Positions 26,113 to 34,455 of a DNA stretch of 37,369 nt are shown here, piece after piece. The position numbers were made by a program, and so were the translations under genes. The stretch's first letter is position 1; each line of letters begins with the position of its first letter. Below the pieces are notes generated by a model that was not told the DNA's origin, made no database searches, and saw only the letters and a program-made list of their open reading frames with translations. Source of the DNA: Flavobacterium psychrophilum. Lineage in GTDB: Bacteria > Bacteroidota > Bacteroidia > Flavobacteriales > Flavobacteriaceae. Location of the stretch: assembly GCA_945872875.1 (NCBI GenBank), contig CAMCBB010000003.1, positions 1 through 37,369 of the forward strand. The letters are read 5' to 3'.

Positions 26113-29100
26113 ATGTCATCTAACAAAAAATACTGGAAAAGTGTTGAGGAACTAAACGAAAATAGTTCTATTGTTGAGACGCTAAGAAATAATGAATTTA
26201 TTGAAGAAATTCCAACTTCAGATTTTCTTTCAGATAAAGATTCATTAGCTTCTTCATCAACTACTCGTCGTGATTTCTTAAAGTACGTTGGTTTTACCAC
26301 GGCTGCTGCTTCGCTAGCTGCTTGTGAAGGACCAGTTCACAAATCAATCCCATATGTGGTTCAGCCAGATACAATCATTCCGGGTGTTGCAGATTTTTAT
26401 GCAACTACTATGTTTGATGGATTTGATTTTGCAAACCTTTTAGTAAAAACAAGAGAAGGTCGTCCAATTAAAATTGAAAACAATAGTATTGAAGGATCTA
26501 AGTTTGCTGCCAATGCAAGAGTTCACGCTTCTGTATTGTCATTATATGATAGCATGCGACTTAAATCTCCTAAAATAGATGCTAAATCTGCTACATGGAG
26601 CGAAGTAAACGCTGCTGTTAAAGCAAGTCTAGCGGATGCTAAAAGTAAAGGTAAACAAGTTGTATTGTTAACGAATACATTAGCAAGTCCTTCTTCTGAA
26701 AGATTAATTGCTGATTTCATTGCTAAGAATCCAACAGCAAAACATGTTGTTTATGATGCAGTTTCAGAATCTGCTGCTTTAGATGCTTTTGAAGCTGTTT
26801 ATGGTGAAAGAGCACTTGCCGATTATGACTTTTCAAAAGCAAATACCATAGTTGCACTTGATGCAGATTTCTTAGGAGATTGGCAAGGGGGTAGTTATGA
26901 TTCTGGATATGCAAAAGGTAGAGTACCTCAAGCAGGTAAAATGTCTAAGCATTTTCAATTTGAAGCAAACATGACACTTTCGGGTGCTGCTGCAGATAAA
27001 AGAGTGCCAATGTCTATTGCAAATCAAAAACTTGCATTAGTTAAAATATATAATATAATTACAGGATCTTCAGTAGCTACAGGCAAGATAGAAAATGAAG
27101 CGGAAGTTGTAAAAGCTGCCAATCAGTTGAAAGCTGCTGGAAGCAAAGGACTTTTAGTTTCTGGAATTCAAGATAAAAACGCTCAGTTATTAGTTTTAGC
27201 AATCAATCAAGTACTTAAAAGTGAAGCATTAGCAACAGCTGGAGCAAGATTAATTCGTAAAGGATCTAATGAAAAAGTTGCGCAATTAATTGCTGATATG
27301 AATTCGGGTTCAGTTCACACTTTAATTATGAATGGTGTAAATCCGGTTTATACTTTAGCAAACAGCAGCGCTTTTGTAGCGGGTCTTAAAAAAGTAAAAA
27401 CATCAGTTGCCTTTTCTCTAAAAGAAGATGAAACTGCAGAAGTAGTTAAAATAGCTGCTGCTGCCCCTCATTATTTAGAGTCTTGGAATGACCATACATT
27501 AACTAAAGGGACTTACTCTTTGGTTCAACCTACAATCAGACCTTTATTCAATACTAAACAATTTCAAGAAGCTTTAATGACTTGGAATGGTGTTGCGGGT
27601 ACTTATTATGATTATGTAAAAGCTACTGCTGCTTCTTATATTGTAGGAAGTACTTGGAATAAAGTGTTACATGATGGATTAGTTGTTTCTGGAGCTACTG
27701 CAATTACAGGTGGTACTGCTGATTATAGTGGTGCAGCTGCTGTTTTAGCAAAAGCGACTACTTCTAAAGACTTCGAATTAGTATTGTATACTAAAACAGG
27801 TTTAGGAGATGGACAACAAGCTAACAATCCATGGTTACAAGAGTTTCCAGATCCAATTACTAGAGTATCTTGGGATAATTATGTTACTGTTTCTCAAGCT
27901 GACGCAACTAAATTAGAATTAGAGAACAAAATCGTTGCTAATGGTGGTCTTAACGGAAGTTATGCTTCATTAACAGTAAATGGTGTTAAACTTGAAAATG
28001 TACCCGTAATTGTTCAACCAGGACAAGCTAAAGGCACTTTAGGTTTAGCACTTGGATATGGTAAAAAAGCTTCATTAAAAGAAGAAATGCAAGTGGGTGT
28101 AAATGCGTACTTGTTATACAATAACTTTAATAATGTTCAATCGGCTACACTTACTAAAGGAAGTGGAGAGCATGAGTTTGCTTGTGTTCAATCACAAAAA
28201 ACTTTAATGGGTAGAGGAGACATCGTTAGAGAAACTACACTTGAAATTTTCAACACTAAAGATGCTAAAGAATGGAATCCAGTTCCCATGGTTTCTTTAG
28301 ATCACAAAGAAGTAGAAGCAACTAAAGTAGATTTATGGGAATCATTTGATCGTTCAATCGGACATCACTTTAACTTGTCTATCGATTTAAATGCTTGTAC
28401 AGGTTGTGGGGCTTGCGTTATTGCTTGTCATGCTGAAAACAATGTTCCAGTAGTTGGTAAATCAGAAGTAAGAAGAAGTCGTGATATGCACTGGTTGCGT
28501 ATTGATAGATACTATTCATCTGAAGATACTTTTGCTGGAGATAATGAGAAAAAAGAAAACTTTGACGGATTATTTGGAGAAAAAGGTTCATTAGGAGGAT
28601 TTGGAAGCATGGAACACCCTGCAGACAATCCACAAGTGGCTTTCCAACCAGTAATGTGTCAACATTGTAACCACGCACCATGTGAAACTGTATGTCCAGT
28701 TGCTGCAACATCTCACGGTCGTCAAGGTCAAAACCAAATGGCATACAACAGATGTGTTGGTACTCGTTACTGCGCTAACAACTGTCCGTATAAAGTTCGT
28801 CGTTTTAACTGGTTCTTATACAATAATAACAGCGAATTTGATTACCATATGAATGACGATTTAGGTCGTATGGTTATCAACCCAGATGTTAACGTTCGTT
28901 CTCGTGGGGTTATGGAAAAATGTTCTATGTGTATCCAAATGACACAAAAAACTATTCTTGACGCAAAACGAGATGGAAGAGAAATTAAAGATGGTGAATT
29001 CCAAACAGCTTGTTCAAATGCTTGTTCTTCTGGAGCAATGAAATTTGGCGATGTAAATGATAAAGAGTCTTCTGTTGCTAAGTTATCTGAAGACAAAAGA

Positions 29101-29172
29101 ATGTATCATTTATTAGAGCATGTTGGAACTAAACCAAACGTTTTCTATCACGTAAAAGTTAGAAATACCTAG
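26113..29172 (+). CDS. actB: ACIII subunit ActB, iron-sulfur protein with vestigial molybdopterin domain
   Basis: A 1019-residue periplasmic subunit. It opens with an extended Tat signal typical of MoCo/4Fe-4S proteins of this group (KYWKSVEELN, then TRRDFLKY with R52/R53) and a lipobox-like LAAC (C71). The central part is a molybdopterin-oxidoreductase fold without cofactor motifs, so it is presumably catalytically silent. The C-terminal ferredoxin-like part has fifteen ligand cysteines: 762/765/768/772, 849/852/857/861, 881/887/891 and 937/940/967/971. This fits three [4Fe-4S] clusters and one [3Fe-4S] cluster, as known for ACIII. It relays electrons from quinol towards ActA. It lies between actA and actC. 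Confidence 0.95.
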   Translation: MSSNKKYWKSVEELNENSSIVETLRNNEFIEEIPTSDFLSDKDSLASSSTTRRDFLKYVGFTTAAASLAACEGPVHKSIPYVVQPDTIIPGVADFYATTMFDGFDFANLLVKTREGRPIKIENNSIEGSKFAANARVHASVLSLYDSMRLKSPKIDAKSATWSEVNAAVKASLADAKSKGKQVVLLTNTLASPSSERLIADFIAKNPTAKHVVYDAVSESAALDAFEAVYGERALADYDFSKANTIVALDADFLGDWQGGSYDSGYAKGRVPQAGKMSKHFQFEANMTLSGAAADKRVPMSIANQKLALVKIYNIITGSSVATGKIENEAEVVKAANQLKAAGSKGLLVSGIQDKNAQLLVLAINQVLKSEALATAGARLIRKGSNEKVAQLIADMNSGSVHTLIMNGVNPVYTLANSSAFVAGLKKVKTSVAFSLKEDETAEVVKIAAAAPHYLESWNDHTLTKGTYSLVQPTIRPLFNTKQFQEALMTWNGVAGTYYDYVKATAASYIVGSTWNKVLHDGLVVSGATAITGGTADYSGAAAVLAKATTSKDFELVLYTKTGLGDGQQANNPWLQEFPDPITRVSWDNYVTVSQADATKLELENKIVANGGLNGSYASLTVNGVKLENVPVIVQPGQAKGTLGLALGYGKKASLKEEMQVGVNAYLLYNNFNNVQSATLTKGSGEHEFACVQSQKTLMGRGDIVRETTLEIFNTKDAKEWNPVPMVSLDHKEVEATKVDLWESFDRSIGHHFNLSIDLNACTGCGACVIACHAENNVPVVGKSEVRRSRDMHWLRIDRYYSSEDTFAGDNEKKENFDGLFGEKGSLGGFGSMEHPADNPQVAFQPVMCQHCNHAPCETVCPVAATSHGRQGQNQMAYNRCVGTRYCANNCPYKVRRFNWFLYNNNSEFDYHMNDDLGRMVINPDVNVRSRGVMEKCSMCIQMTQKTILDAKRDGREIKDGEFQTACSNACSSGAMKFGDVNDKESSVAKLSEDKRMYHLLEHVGTKPNVFYHVKVRNT

Positions 29173-29208
29173 TATAAAAAGAATTATTAAGAAACAAGAT
29201 AAAGGATT

Positions 29209-30612
29209 ATGTCGTCTCACTACGAAGCACCCATTAGAAAACCATTAGTTATAGGTGATAAAAATTATCACGATGTGACTGTAGATGTTGCTGCCCCAGT
29301 TGAAGGTAGAGCAAACAAACAATGGTGGACCGTTTTTTCAATCGCATTAGCAGCTTTCCTTTGGGGAATAGGCTGTATCGTTTATACTATATCTACTGGA
29401 ATTGGTTCTTGGGGACTAAACAAAACAGTAGGTTGGGCATGGGATATTACCAATTTCGTTTGGTGGGTTGGTATTGGTCACGCAGGAACCTTAATTTCTG
29501 CAGTATTGTTACTTTTCCGTCAAAGATGGAGAATGGCTATTAACCGTTCTGCGGAAGCAATGACCATCTTCTCGGTGATACAAGCAGGATTGTTCCCAAT
29601 CATACACATGGGTCGTCCATGGTTGGCTTATTGGGTAGTACCAATTCCTAATCAATTTGGATCATTATGGGTTAACTTTAATTCGCCGTTACTTTGGGAC
29701 GTATTTGCAATTTCAACGTACCTTTCAGTTTCATTAGTATTCTGGTGGACTGGTTTACTTCCTGATTTTGCTATGTTAAGAGATAGAGCAGTAACTCCAT
29801 TTACAAAAAGAATTTATTCTATCTTAAGTTTTGGATGGAGCGGTAGAGCTAAAGATTGGCAACGTTTTGAAGAAGTATCTTTAGTACTTGCAGGTTTAGC
29901 TACTCCACTGGTACTTTCTGTACATACTATTGTATCTATGGACTTTGCTACTTCGATAGTACCAGGATGGCATACTACAATTTTCCCTCCATACTTCGTT
30001 GCTGGAGCGGTATTCTCAGGATTTGCAATGGTAAATACCTTGTTAATCATCATGAGAAAAGTATCAAATCTTGAAGCTTACATCACTATTCAACATATCG
30101 AATTAATGAACATAGTAATCATGATTACAGGTTCTATCGTTGGGGTTGCTTATATTACAGAATTATTTGTAGCATGGTACTCTGGTGTTGAATACGAACA
30201 ATATGCATTCTTAAATAGAGCAACAGGACCTTACTGGTGGGCATACTGGTCAATGATGACTTGTAATGTATTTTCTCCACAATTTATGTGGTCTAAAAAA
30301 TTAAGAACTAGTATCATGTTCTCATTTATCATCTCAATTGTGGTAAATATCGGTATGTGGTTTGAGCGTTTTGTAATTATCGTTACCTCTTTACACAGAG
30401 ATTACCTTCCATCTTCATGGACAATGTTCTCTCCTACATTTATTGATATCGGTATTTTTACAGGTACTATTGGTTTCTTCTTTGTGTTGTTCTTATTATA
30501 TGCTAGAACTTTCCCAGTGATTGCTCAAGCAGAGGTGAAAACAATCTTGAAATCATCTGGAGAAAATTACAAAAGAGAAAGAGAAAACAATAATCATTCA
30601 GATAAACATTAA
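29209..30612 (+). CDS. actC: ACIII subunit ActC (NrfD/PsrC-like membrane protein)
   Basis: A 467-residue integral membrane protein of the NrfD family with about ten hydrophobic helices, such as WTVFSIALAAFLWGIGCIVY, AGTLISAVLLLF and GIFTGTIGFFFVLFLLYART. It opens with a conserved cytoplasmic stretch before the first helix. In ACIII, ActC forms the menaquinol site on the periplasmic side next to ActB. Its paralogue ActF is encoded three genes later. The C-terminal tail is charged (NYKRERENNNHSDKH). It is spaced 36 bases from actB and eight from actD, in one transcript. Confidence 0.95.
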   Translation: MSSHYEAPIRKPLVIGDKNYHDVTVDVAAPVEGRANKQWWTVFSIALAAFLWGIGCIVYTISTGIGSWGLNKTVGWAWDITNFVWWVGIGHAGTLISAVLLLFRQRWRMAINRSAEAMTIFSVIQAGLFPIIHMGRPWLAYWVVPIPNQFGSLWVNFNSPLLWDVFAISTYLSVSLVFWWTGLLPDFAMLRDRAVTPFTKRIYSILSFGWSGRAKDWQRFEEVSLVLAGLATPLVLSVHTIVSMDFATSIVPGWHTTIFPPYFVAGAVFSGFAMVNTLLIIMRKVSNLEAYITIQHIELMNIVIMITGSIVGVAYITELFVAWYSGVEYEQYAFLNRATGPYWWAYWSMMTCNVFSPQFMWSKKLRTSIMFSFIISIVVNIGMWFERFVIIVTSLHRDYLPSSWTMFSPTFIDIGIFTGTIGFFFVLFLLYARTFPVIAQAEVKTILKSSGENYKRERENNNHSDKH

Positions 30613-30620
30613 TAGTTGTT

Positions 30621-31148
30621 ATGAGTAGTAATAAATTTATACACGCTATATACAATGATGATGATATTTTAATGGATGCTGTAAAGCAAACCAGAGAAGC
30701 ACACCATCATATTGAAGAAGTATTTACTCCATTTCCGGTTCACGGATTGGATAAAGCAATGGGATTACCATCAACACGATTAGCTATTTGTGCTTTCATC
30801 TACGGATGCATCGGACTTACAGTAGCAATTACTATGATGGATTTTATCATGATTCAAGATTGGCCTCAAGATATTGGAGGAAAGCCAAGTATGAGTTACA
30901 TTCAAAACATGCCAGCATTCGTGCCTGTAATGTTTGAAATGACTGTATTTTTTGCAGCCCACTTAATGGTTATTACTTTTTATATGAGAAGTAGATTATG
31001 GCCTTTCAAGCAAGCAGAAAATCCAGATGTAAGAACTACAGATGACCATTTCTTGATGGAAGTTGCTGTAAATGATAATGAAAAAGAACTAACTACTTTC
31101 TTGAAAAAAACAGGAGCTGTAGAAGTTAAAGTAATTGAAAAGAACTAA
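30621..31148 (+). CDS. actD: ACIII subunit ActD (DUF3341)
   Basis: A 175-residue protein of the DUF3341 family. A cytoplasmic N-terminal domain has the typical opening YNDDDILMDAVKQTREAHHH and FTPFPVHGLDKAMGL. Two transmembrane helices follow (AICAFIYGCIGLTVAITMMDF and FVPVMFEMTVFFAAHLMVIT), then a short C-terminal tail. It is a structural ACIII subunit with no cofactor of its own. Genes on both sides are other ACIII subunits, spaced eight and six bases away. Confidence 0.93.
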   Translation: MSSNKFIHAIYNDDDILMDAVKQTREAHHHIEEVFTPFPVHGLDKAMGLPSTRLAICAFIYGCIGLTVAITMMDFIMIQDWPQDIGGKPSMSYIQNMPAFVPVMFEMTVFFAAHLMVITFYMRSRLWPFKQAENPDVRTTDDHFLMEVAVNDNEKELTTFLKKTGAVEVKVIEKN

Positions 31149-31154
31149 ACAGAC

Positions 31155-31718
31155 ATGAAAAGTTTATTAAAAATAGCATTAGTATTAGGAATAGTAATTT
31201 CCTTTTCTTCTTGTAAGGATAATGGAGCTCCAAATTATCAATACATGCCTAACATGTATGAATCGGTTGCTTATGAAACCTATTCAGAATCATCAGCATT
31301 TAATTCTCCAAATGGTTTACAAGGAAAAGAAGGCCAATTGCCACCTGTAGGAACAGTCAAAAGAGGCTATGTACCCTATGAATTTCCAAATACTCCAGAG
31401 GCATATAATGCTGTTAAGGCTGCCAATATAGCTTCTCCATTAGATCCTGCAAAAATTGATATGAAAAAAGCAGAAGAGCTTTATAATATCTATTGTGCAA
31501 TTTGCCATGGAACTGCAGGTGATGGTAAAGGAAATTTAGTTACCCAAGGAAAATACTTAGGAGTTCCGAGTTATGCTGATAGAGTAATTAATCAAGGAAG
31601 TATTAATCATGTAATTAATTACGGATTAAACTCAATGGGTTCTTACGCCAATCAATTAGACCAACAAGAGCGTTGGATGGTTGCTGCCTATGTAATGCAA
31701 CTAAAAGGACAATTATAA
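31155..31718 (+). CDS. actE: ACIII subunit ActE, monohaem cytochrome c lipoprotein
   Basis: A 187-residue lipoprotein. The signal ends in ISFSSC (C20 lipidated), followed by a proline-rich stretch with YMPNMYESVAYETYSESSAF that is conserved in ActE. A single cytochrome c domain holds CAICH (C114, C117, H118), with an axial methionine probably in the GLNSMGSYANQ segment. In ACIII, ActE is the outer electron carrier next to ActA that can hand electrons to the oxidase. It is six bases from actD and ends before actF. Confidence 0.95.
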   Translation: MKSLLKIALVLGIVISFSSCKDNGAPNYQYMPNMYESVAYETYSESSAFNSPNGLQGKEGQLPPVGTVKRGYVPYEFPNTPEAYNAVKAANIASPLDPAKIDMKKAEELYNIYCAICHGTAGDGKGNLVTQGKYLGVPSYADRVINQGSINHVINYGLNSMGSYANQLDQQERWMVAAYVMQLKGQL

Positions 31719-31745
31719 TACTTGAACAAACAGATTCTTATAGAT

Positions 31746-33245
31746 ATGTATACAATTTCAAAAAAATTAAAAACCACTGCACTTATTCTAATGACTTTAG
31801 GATTAGTAGGTATTGTGTATGGGTTTTTAACTGCGCCAAAAACTTTAGAAGAAGTAGAAGCAATTATTGCTGCTAGTCATCACGAAGGGCATAATGCAGA
31901 AACAGTTAAAGAAGATGCTAAAGCTGTTGCAATGCCAGCTGCAAAAGCATCACATGCAGAAGCAACACACGAAGAAGCAGCAGCGACAAGAGATACTACA
32001 GCAGTAGCACATGATACTTTAGTTGCAGCAGTTGACACTACTAAAACTGAAGAAGTTGCAGTAGAAAAAGCGGCTACTCACCATGAGAGCGCAGAAGAAT
32101 TGGCAAAAGAAAAAGAAGAGCATGCAGAACATGTATTGCACCAATTGCAAAATAAACCTTGGGCTGCTTTATATGTAGCTTGTATTTTCTTCATGTTAGT
32201 TTCACTTGGAGTACTTGCATTTTATGCAATTCAACAAGTTGCACAAGCAGGATGGTCTCCAGTATTATTTAGAGTTATGCAGGCAATTACAGCTTATTTA
32301 CCTGTTGGGTCTGTAATATTCTTTATATTATTATTCGTTACAGGAATGCATTTATTTGAATCAAATCATTTATTTGCATGGATGGCAGAAGGTATTACTG
32401 AAAAAGGAAATCCTAATTATGATGAAATTATCGCTGGTAAATCAGGGTATTTGAATTTTGCATTTTGGATCTCAAGAGCTGCATTCTTTTTATTAGGATG
32501 GAATTTATACCGTTATATTTCTAGAAAAAATTGTTTAGCTCAAGATGAAGCTAATGACGATACTTTCTACAAAAAGAACTTTAAATTATCAGCTGGATTC
32601 TTAGTATTCTTTATCGTTTCAGAATCAATTATGGCTTGGGATTGGATAATGTCTTTTGATCCACACTGGTTTAGTACTTTATTTGGATGGTATGTATTTG
32701 CTAGTTTTTTTGTAAGCGCTATTACTACAATTTCTATGGTAACTTTATACTTAAAATCTAAAGGATATTTAGAACATGTAAATTCAAGTCATATTCATGA
32801 CCTATCTAAATTTATGTTTGGATTTAGTGTATTCTGGACCTATTTATGGTTTTCTCAATTCATGTTGATTTGGTATGCTAATATTCCAGAAGAAGTTACT
32901 TATTTCAAAACAAGAATCGATGTATATACTTTACCATTTTGGGGAGCTGTAGTTATGAATTTTGTATTCCCATTACTTGTATTAATCAATACCGATTTCA
33001 AACGAGTAGCTCCTATTATTGTTGGTGCTGGTGTAGTTATTTTATGCGGTCACTATATTGATTTCTTTAATATGGTTATGCCAGCTACAGTTGGAGACCA
33101 ATGGTTTATCGGTGTATCAGAAATTTCATCTGTTTTATTCTTTTTAGGATTGTTTATTTTCGTTGTATTTACTGCTTTAACAAAAGCACCACTTACTCCA
33201 AAACGCAACCCGTTTATAGAAGAAAGTAAACATTTTCATTATTAA
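31746..33245 (+). CDS. actF: ACIII subunit ActF (NrfD-like)
   Basis: A 499-residue paralogue of ActC, with one N-terminal helix (about 10-30) and about nine more after residue 138. The start is placed at the ATG at 31746 rather than the in-frame TTG 24 bases upstream, because relatives begin MYT-x-S-x-KLK. Between the first two helices is a roughly 100-residue linker rich in Ala, Glu and His, with three D-T-[TL] tripeptides (83-85, 90-92, 97-99). Positive charges before the first helix predict that this linker faces the periplasm. ActF completes the membrane part of ACIII. Whether it also binds quinone is uncertain. Confidence 0.93.
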   Translation: MYTISKKLKTTALILMTLGLVGIVYGFLTAPKTLEEVEAIIAASHHEGHNAETVKEDAKAVAMPAAKASHAEATHEEAAATRDTTAVAHDTLVAAVDTTKTEEVAVEKAATHHESAEELAKEKEEHAEHVLHQLQNKPWAALYVACIFFMLVSLGVLAFYAIQQVAQAGWSPVLFRVMQAITAYLPVGSVIFFILLFVTGMHLFESNHLFAWMAEGITEKGNPNYDEIIAGKSGYLNFAFWISRAAFFLLGWNLYRYISRKNCLAQDEANDDTFYKKNFKLSAGFLVFFIVSESIMAWDWIMSFDPHWFSTLFGWYVFASFFVSAITTISMVTLYLKSKGYLEHVNSSHIHDLSKFMFGFSVFWTYLWFSQFMLIWYANIPEEVTYFKTRIDVYTLPFWGAVVMNFVFPLLVLINTDFKRVAPIIVGAGVVILCGHYIDFFNMVMPATVGDQWFIGVSEISSVLFFLGLFIFVVFTALTKAPLTPKRNPFIEESKHFHY

Positions 33246-33264
33246 TATTTAAAGTAAACAACAA

Positions 33265-34431
33265 ATGACGAGTTTATTAGTAATTCTTGTTTTAGTTTTA
33301 TTATCTGTTGCTATGTGGCAACTAACTAAAATTTTCGATTTAACTCAAGTTGGCAAAAAAGGAGAAGAGTCTCTTGTAGCTGATGATAAAGACAATAAAG
33401 TTAATGGGTATTTATCTTTTGCCTTTTTAGCGTTCATTTATTTAATAACAATATATTGTTTTGCTTATTATGGAAAATTTCCATTAATGAGTAATTCAGC
33501 TTCTGTTCACGGTAAAGAAGTTGATCAATTAATGTGGATTTCAATGATCCTAATTTTCATTGTTCAAACAATTACACAAGCATTGTTATTTTACTTTTCA
33601 TACAAATACAGTGGTAGAAAAGGTCAAGTTGCTACTTATTTTTCTGATAACAACAAATTAGAATTTATTTGGAGCTCTATTCCAGCTATAGTATTAGCAG
33701 TTCTAATTTTCTTTGGATTATTTACATGGAATGACATTATGTTCATTAATGAAAAAGTTGAAAAACCAATTGTTATTGAAATATACGCTCAACAATTTAA
33801 ATGGACAGCTAGATATTCTGGTGCAGATAATGTATTAGGAAAAGCAAATGTTCGTTTAATTGAAGGAGTTAATACATTAGGAGTCGATCTATCTGATCCA
33901 AATGCTCAAGATGATATTGTAACAGATGAATTACACCTTCCAAAAGGGAAGAAAGTTATTTTCAAAATACGTTCTCAAGATGTATTGCATTCAATGTATA
34001 TGCCTCACTTTAGAGCGCAAATGAATTGTGTTCCTGGTATGGTTACTCAATTTGCTTTTATCCCATCTATTACAACTGAAGAGATGAGAGAAACTCCAGA
34101 AATGATTGAAAAAGTAGCAAATATCAATAAAATTAGAGAAGAAAATAGTATAGCTTTAGTTGCAGAAGGTAAAACAGCTTTAGATCCTTATACTTTTGAT
34201 TTTTTATTGTTATGTAATAAAATTTGTGGAGCATCTCACTATAATATGCAAATGAAAATTGTAGTAGATACTCCTGAAGATTACAAAAAATGGTTAGCTG
34301 GCAAAACCTCTTTAGTAAAATCTGTTAAAGAAGAGCAAGCTGCTAAGGATGCTGAAAAAAATCCAGTAATTAAAGATACCACTGCAGTAAAAGTTGACAC
34401 TACAATAGTAGCGGCAGCATCAATGAAATAA
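33265..34431 (+). CDS. coxB: Cytochrome c oxidase subunit II (CuA subunit)
   Basis: A 388-residue protein. One N-terminal helix is followed by the two canonical subunit II transmembrane helices (around SFAFLAFIYLITIYCFAYY and FIWSSIPAIVLAVLIFFGLF), then the cupredoxin domain. CuA ligands are visible: the VLHS histidine, and C317, C321, H325 and M328 in CNKICGASHYNM. No cytochrome c domain is fused to it, so electrons must come from ActA or ActE. A disordered tail ends with two D-T-T tripeptides (371-373 and 378-380). It follows actF by 19 bases, which supports an ACIII-oxidase supercomplex. Confidence 0.96.
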   Translation: MTSLLVILVLVLLSVAMWQLTKIFDLTQVGKKGEESLVADDKDNKVNGYLSFAFLAFIYLITIYCFAYYGKFPLMSNSASVHGKEVDQLMWISMILIFIVQTITQALLFYFSYKYSGRKGQVATYFSDNNKLEFIWSSIPAIVLAVLIFFGLFTWNDIMFINEKVEKPIVIEIYAQQFKWTARYSGADNVLGKANVRLIEGVNTLGVDLSDPNAQDDIVTDELHLPKGKKVIFKIRSQDVLHSMYMPHFRAQMNCVPGMVTQFAFIPSITTEEMRETPEMIEKVANINKIREENSIALVAEGKTALDPYTFDFLLLCNKICGASHYNMQMKIVVDTPEDYKKWLAGKTSLVKSVKEEQAAKDAEKNPVIKDTTAVKVDTTIVAAASMK

Positions 34432-34455
34432 TAAAAATTATATATTTTATATACT

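Noticed and set aside
26113..29172. ActB as an active molybdenum enzyme
   Set aside because: The gene neighbourhood and cluster ligands are those of ACIII, in which the molybdopterin-fold domain holds no cofactor; no cofactor-binding signature was recognised here.
31722..31745. TTG start giving ActF eight extra residues
   Set aside because: The ATG at 31746 matches the N terminus of relatives, and the upstream codons (NKQILID) look like untranslated spacer.
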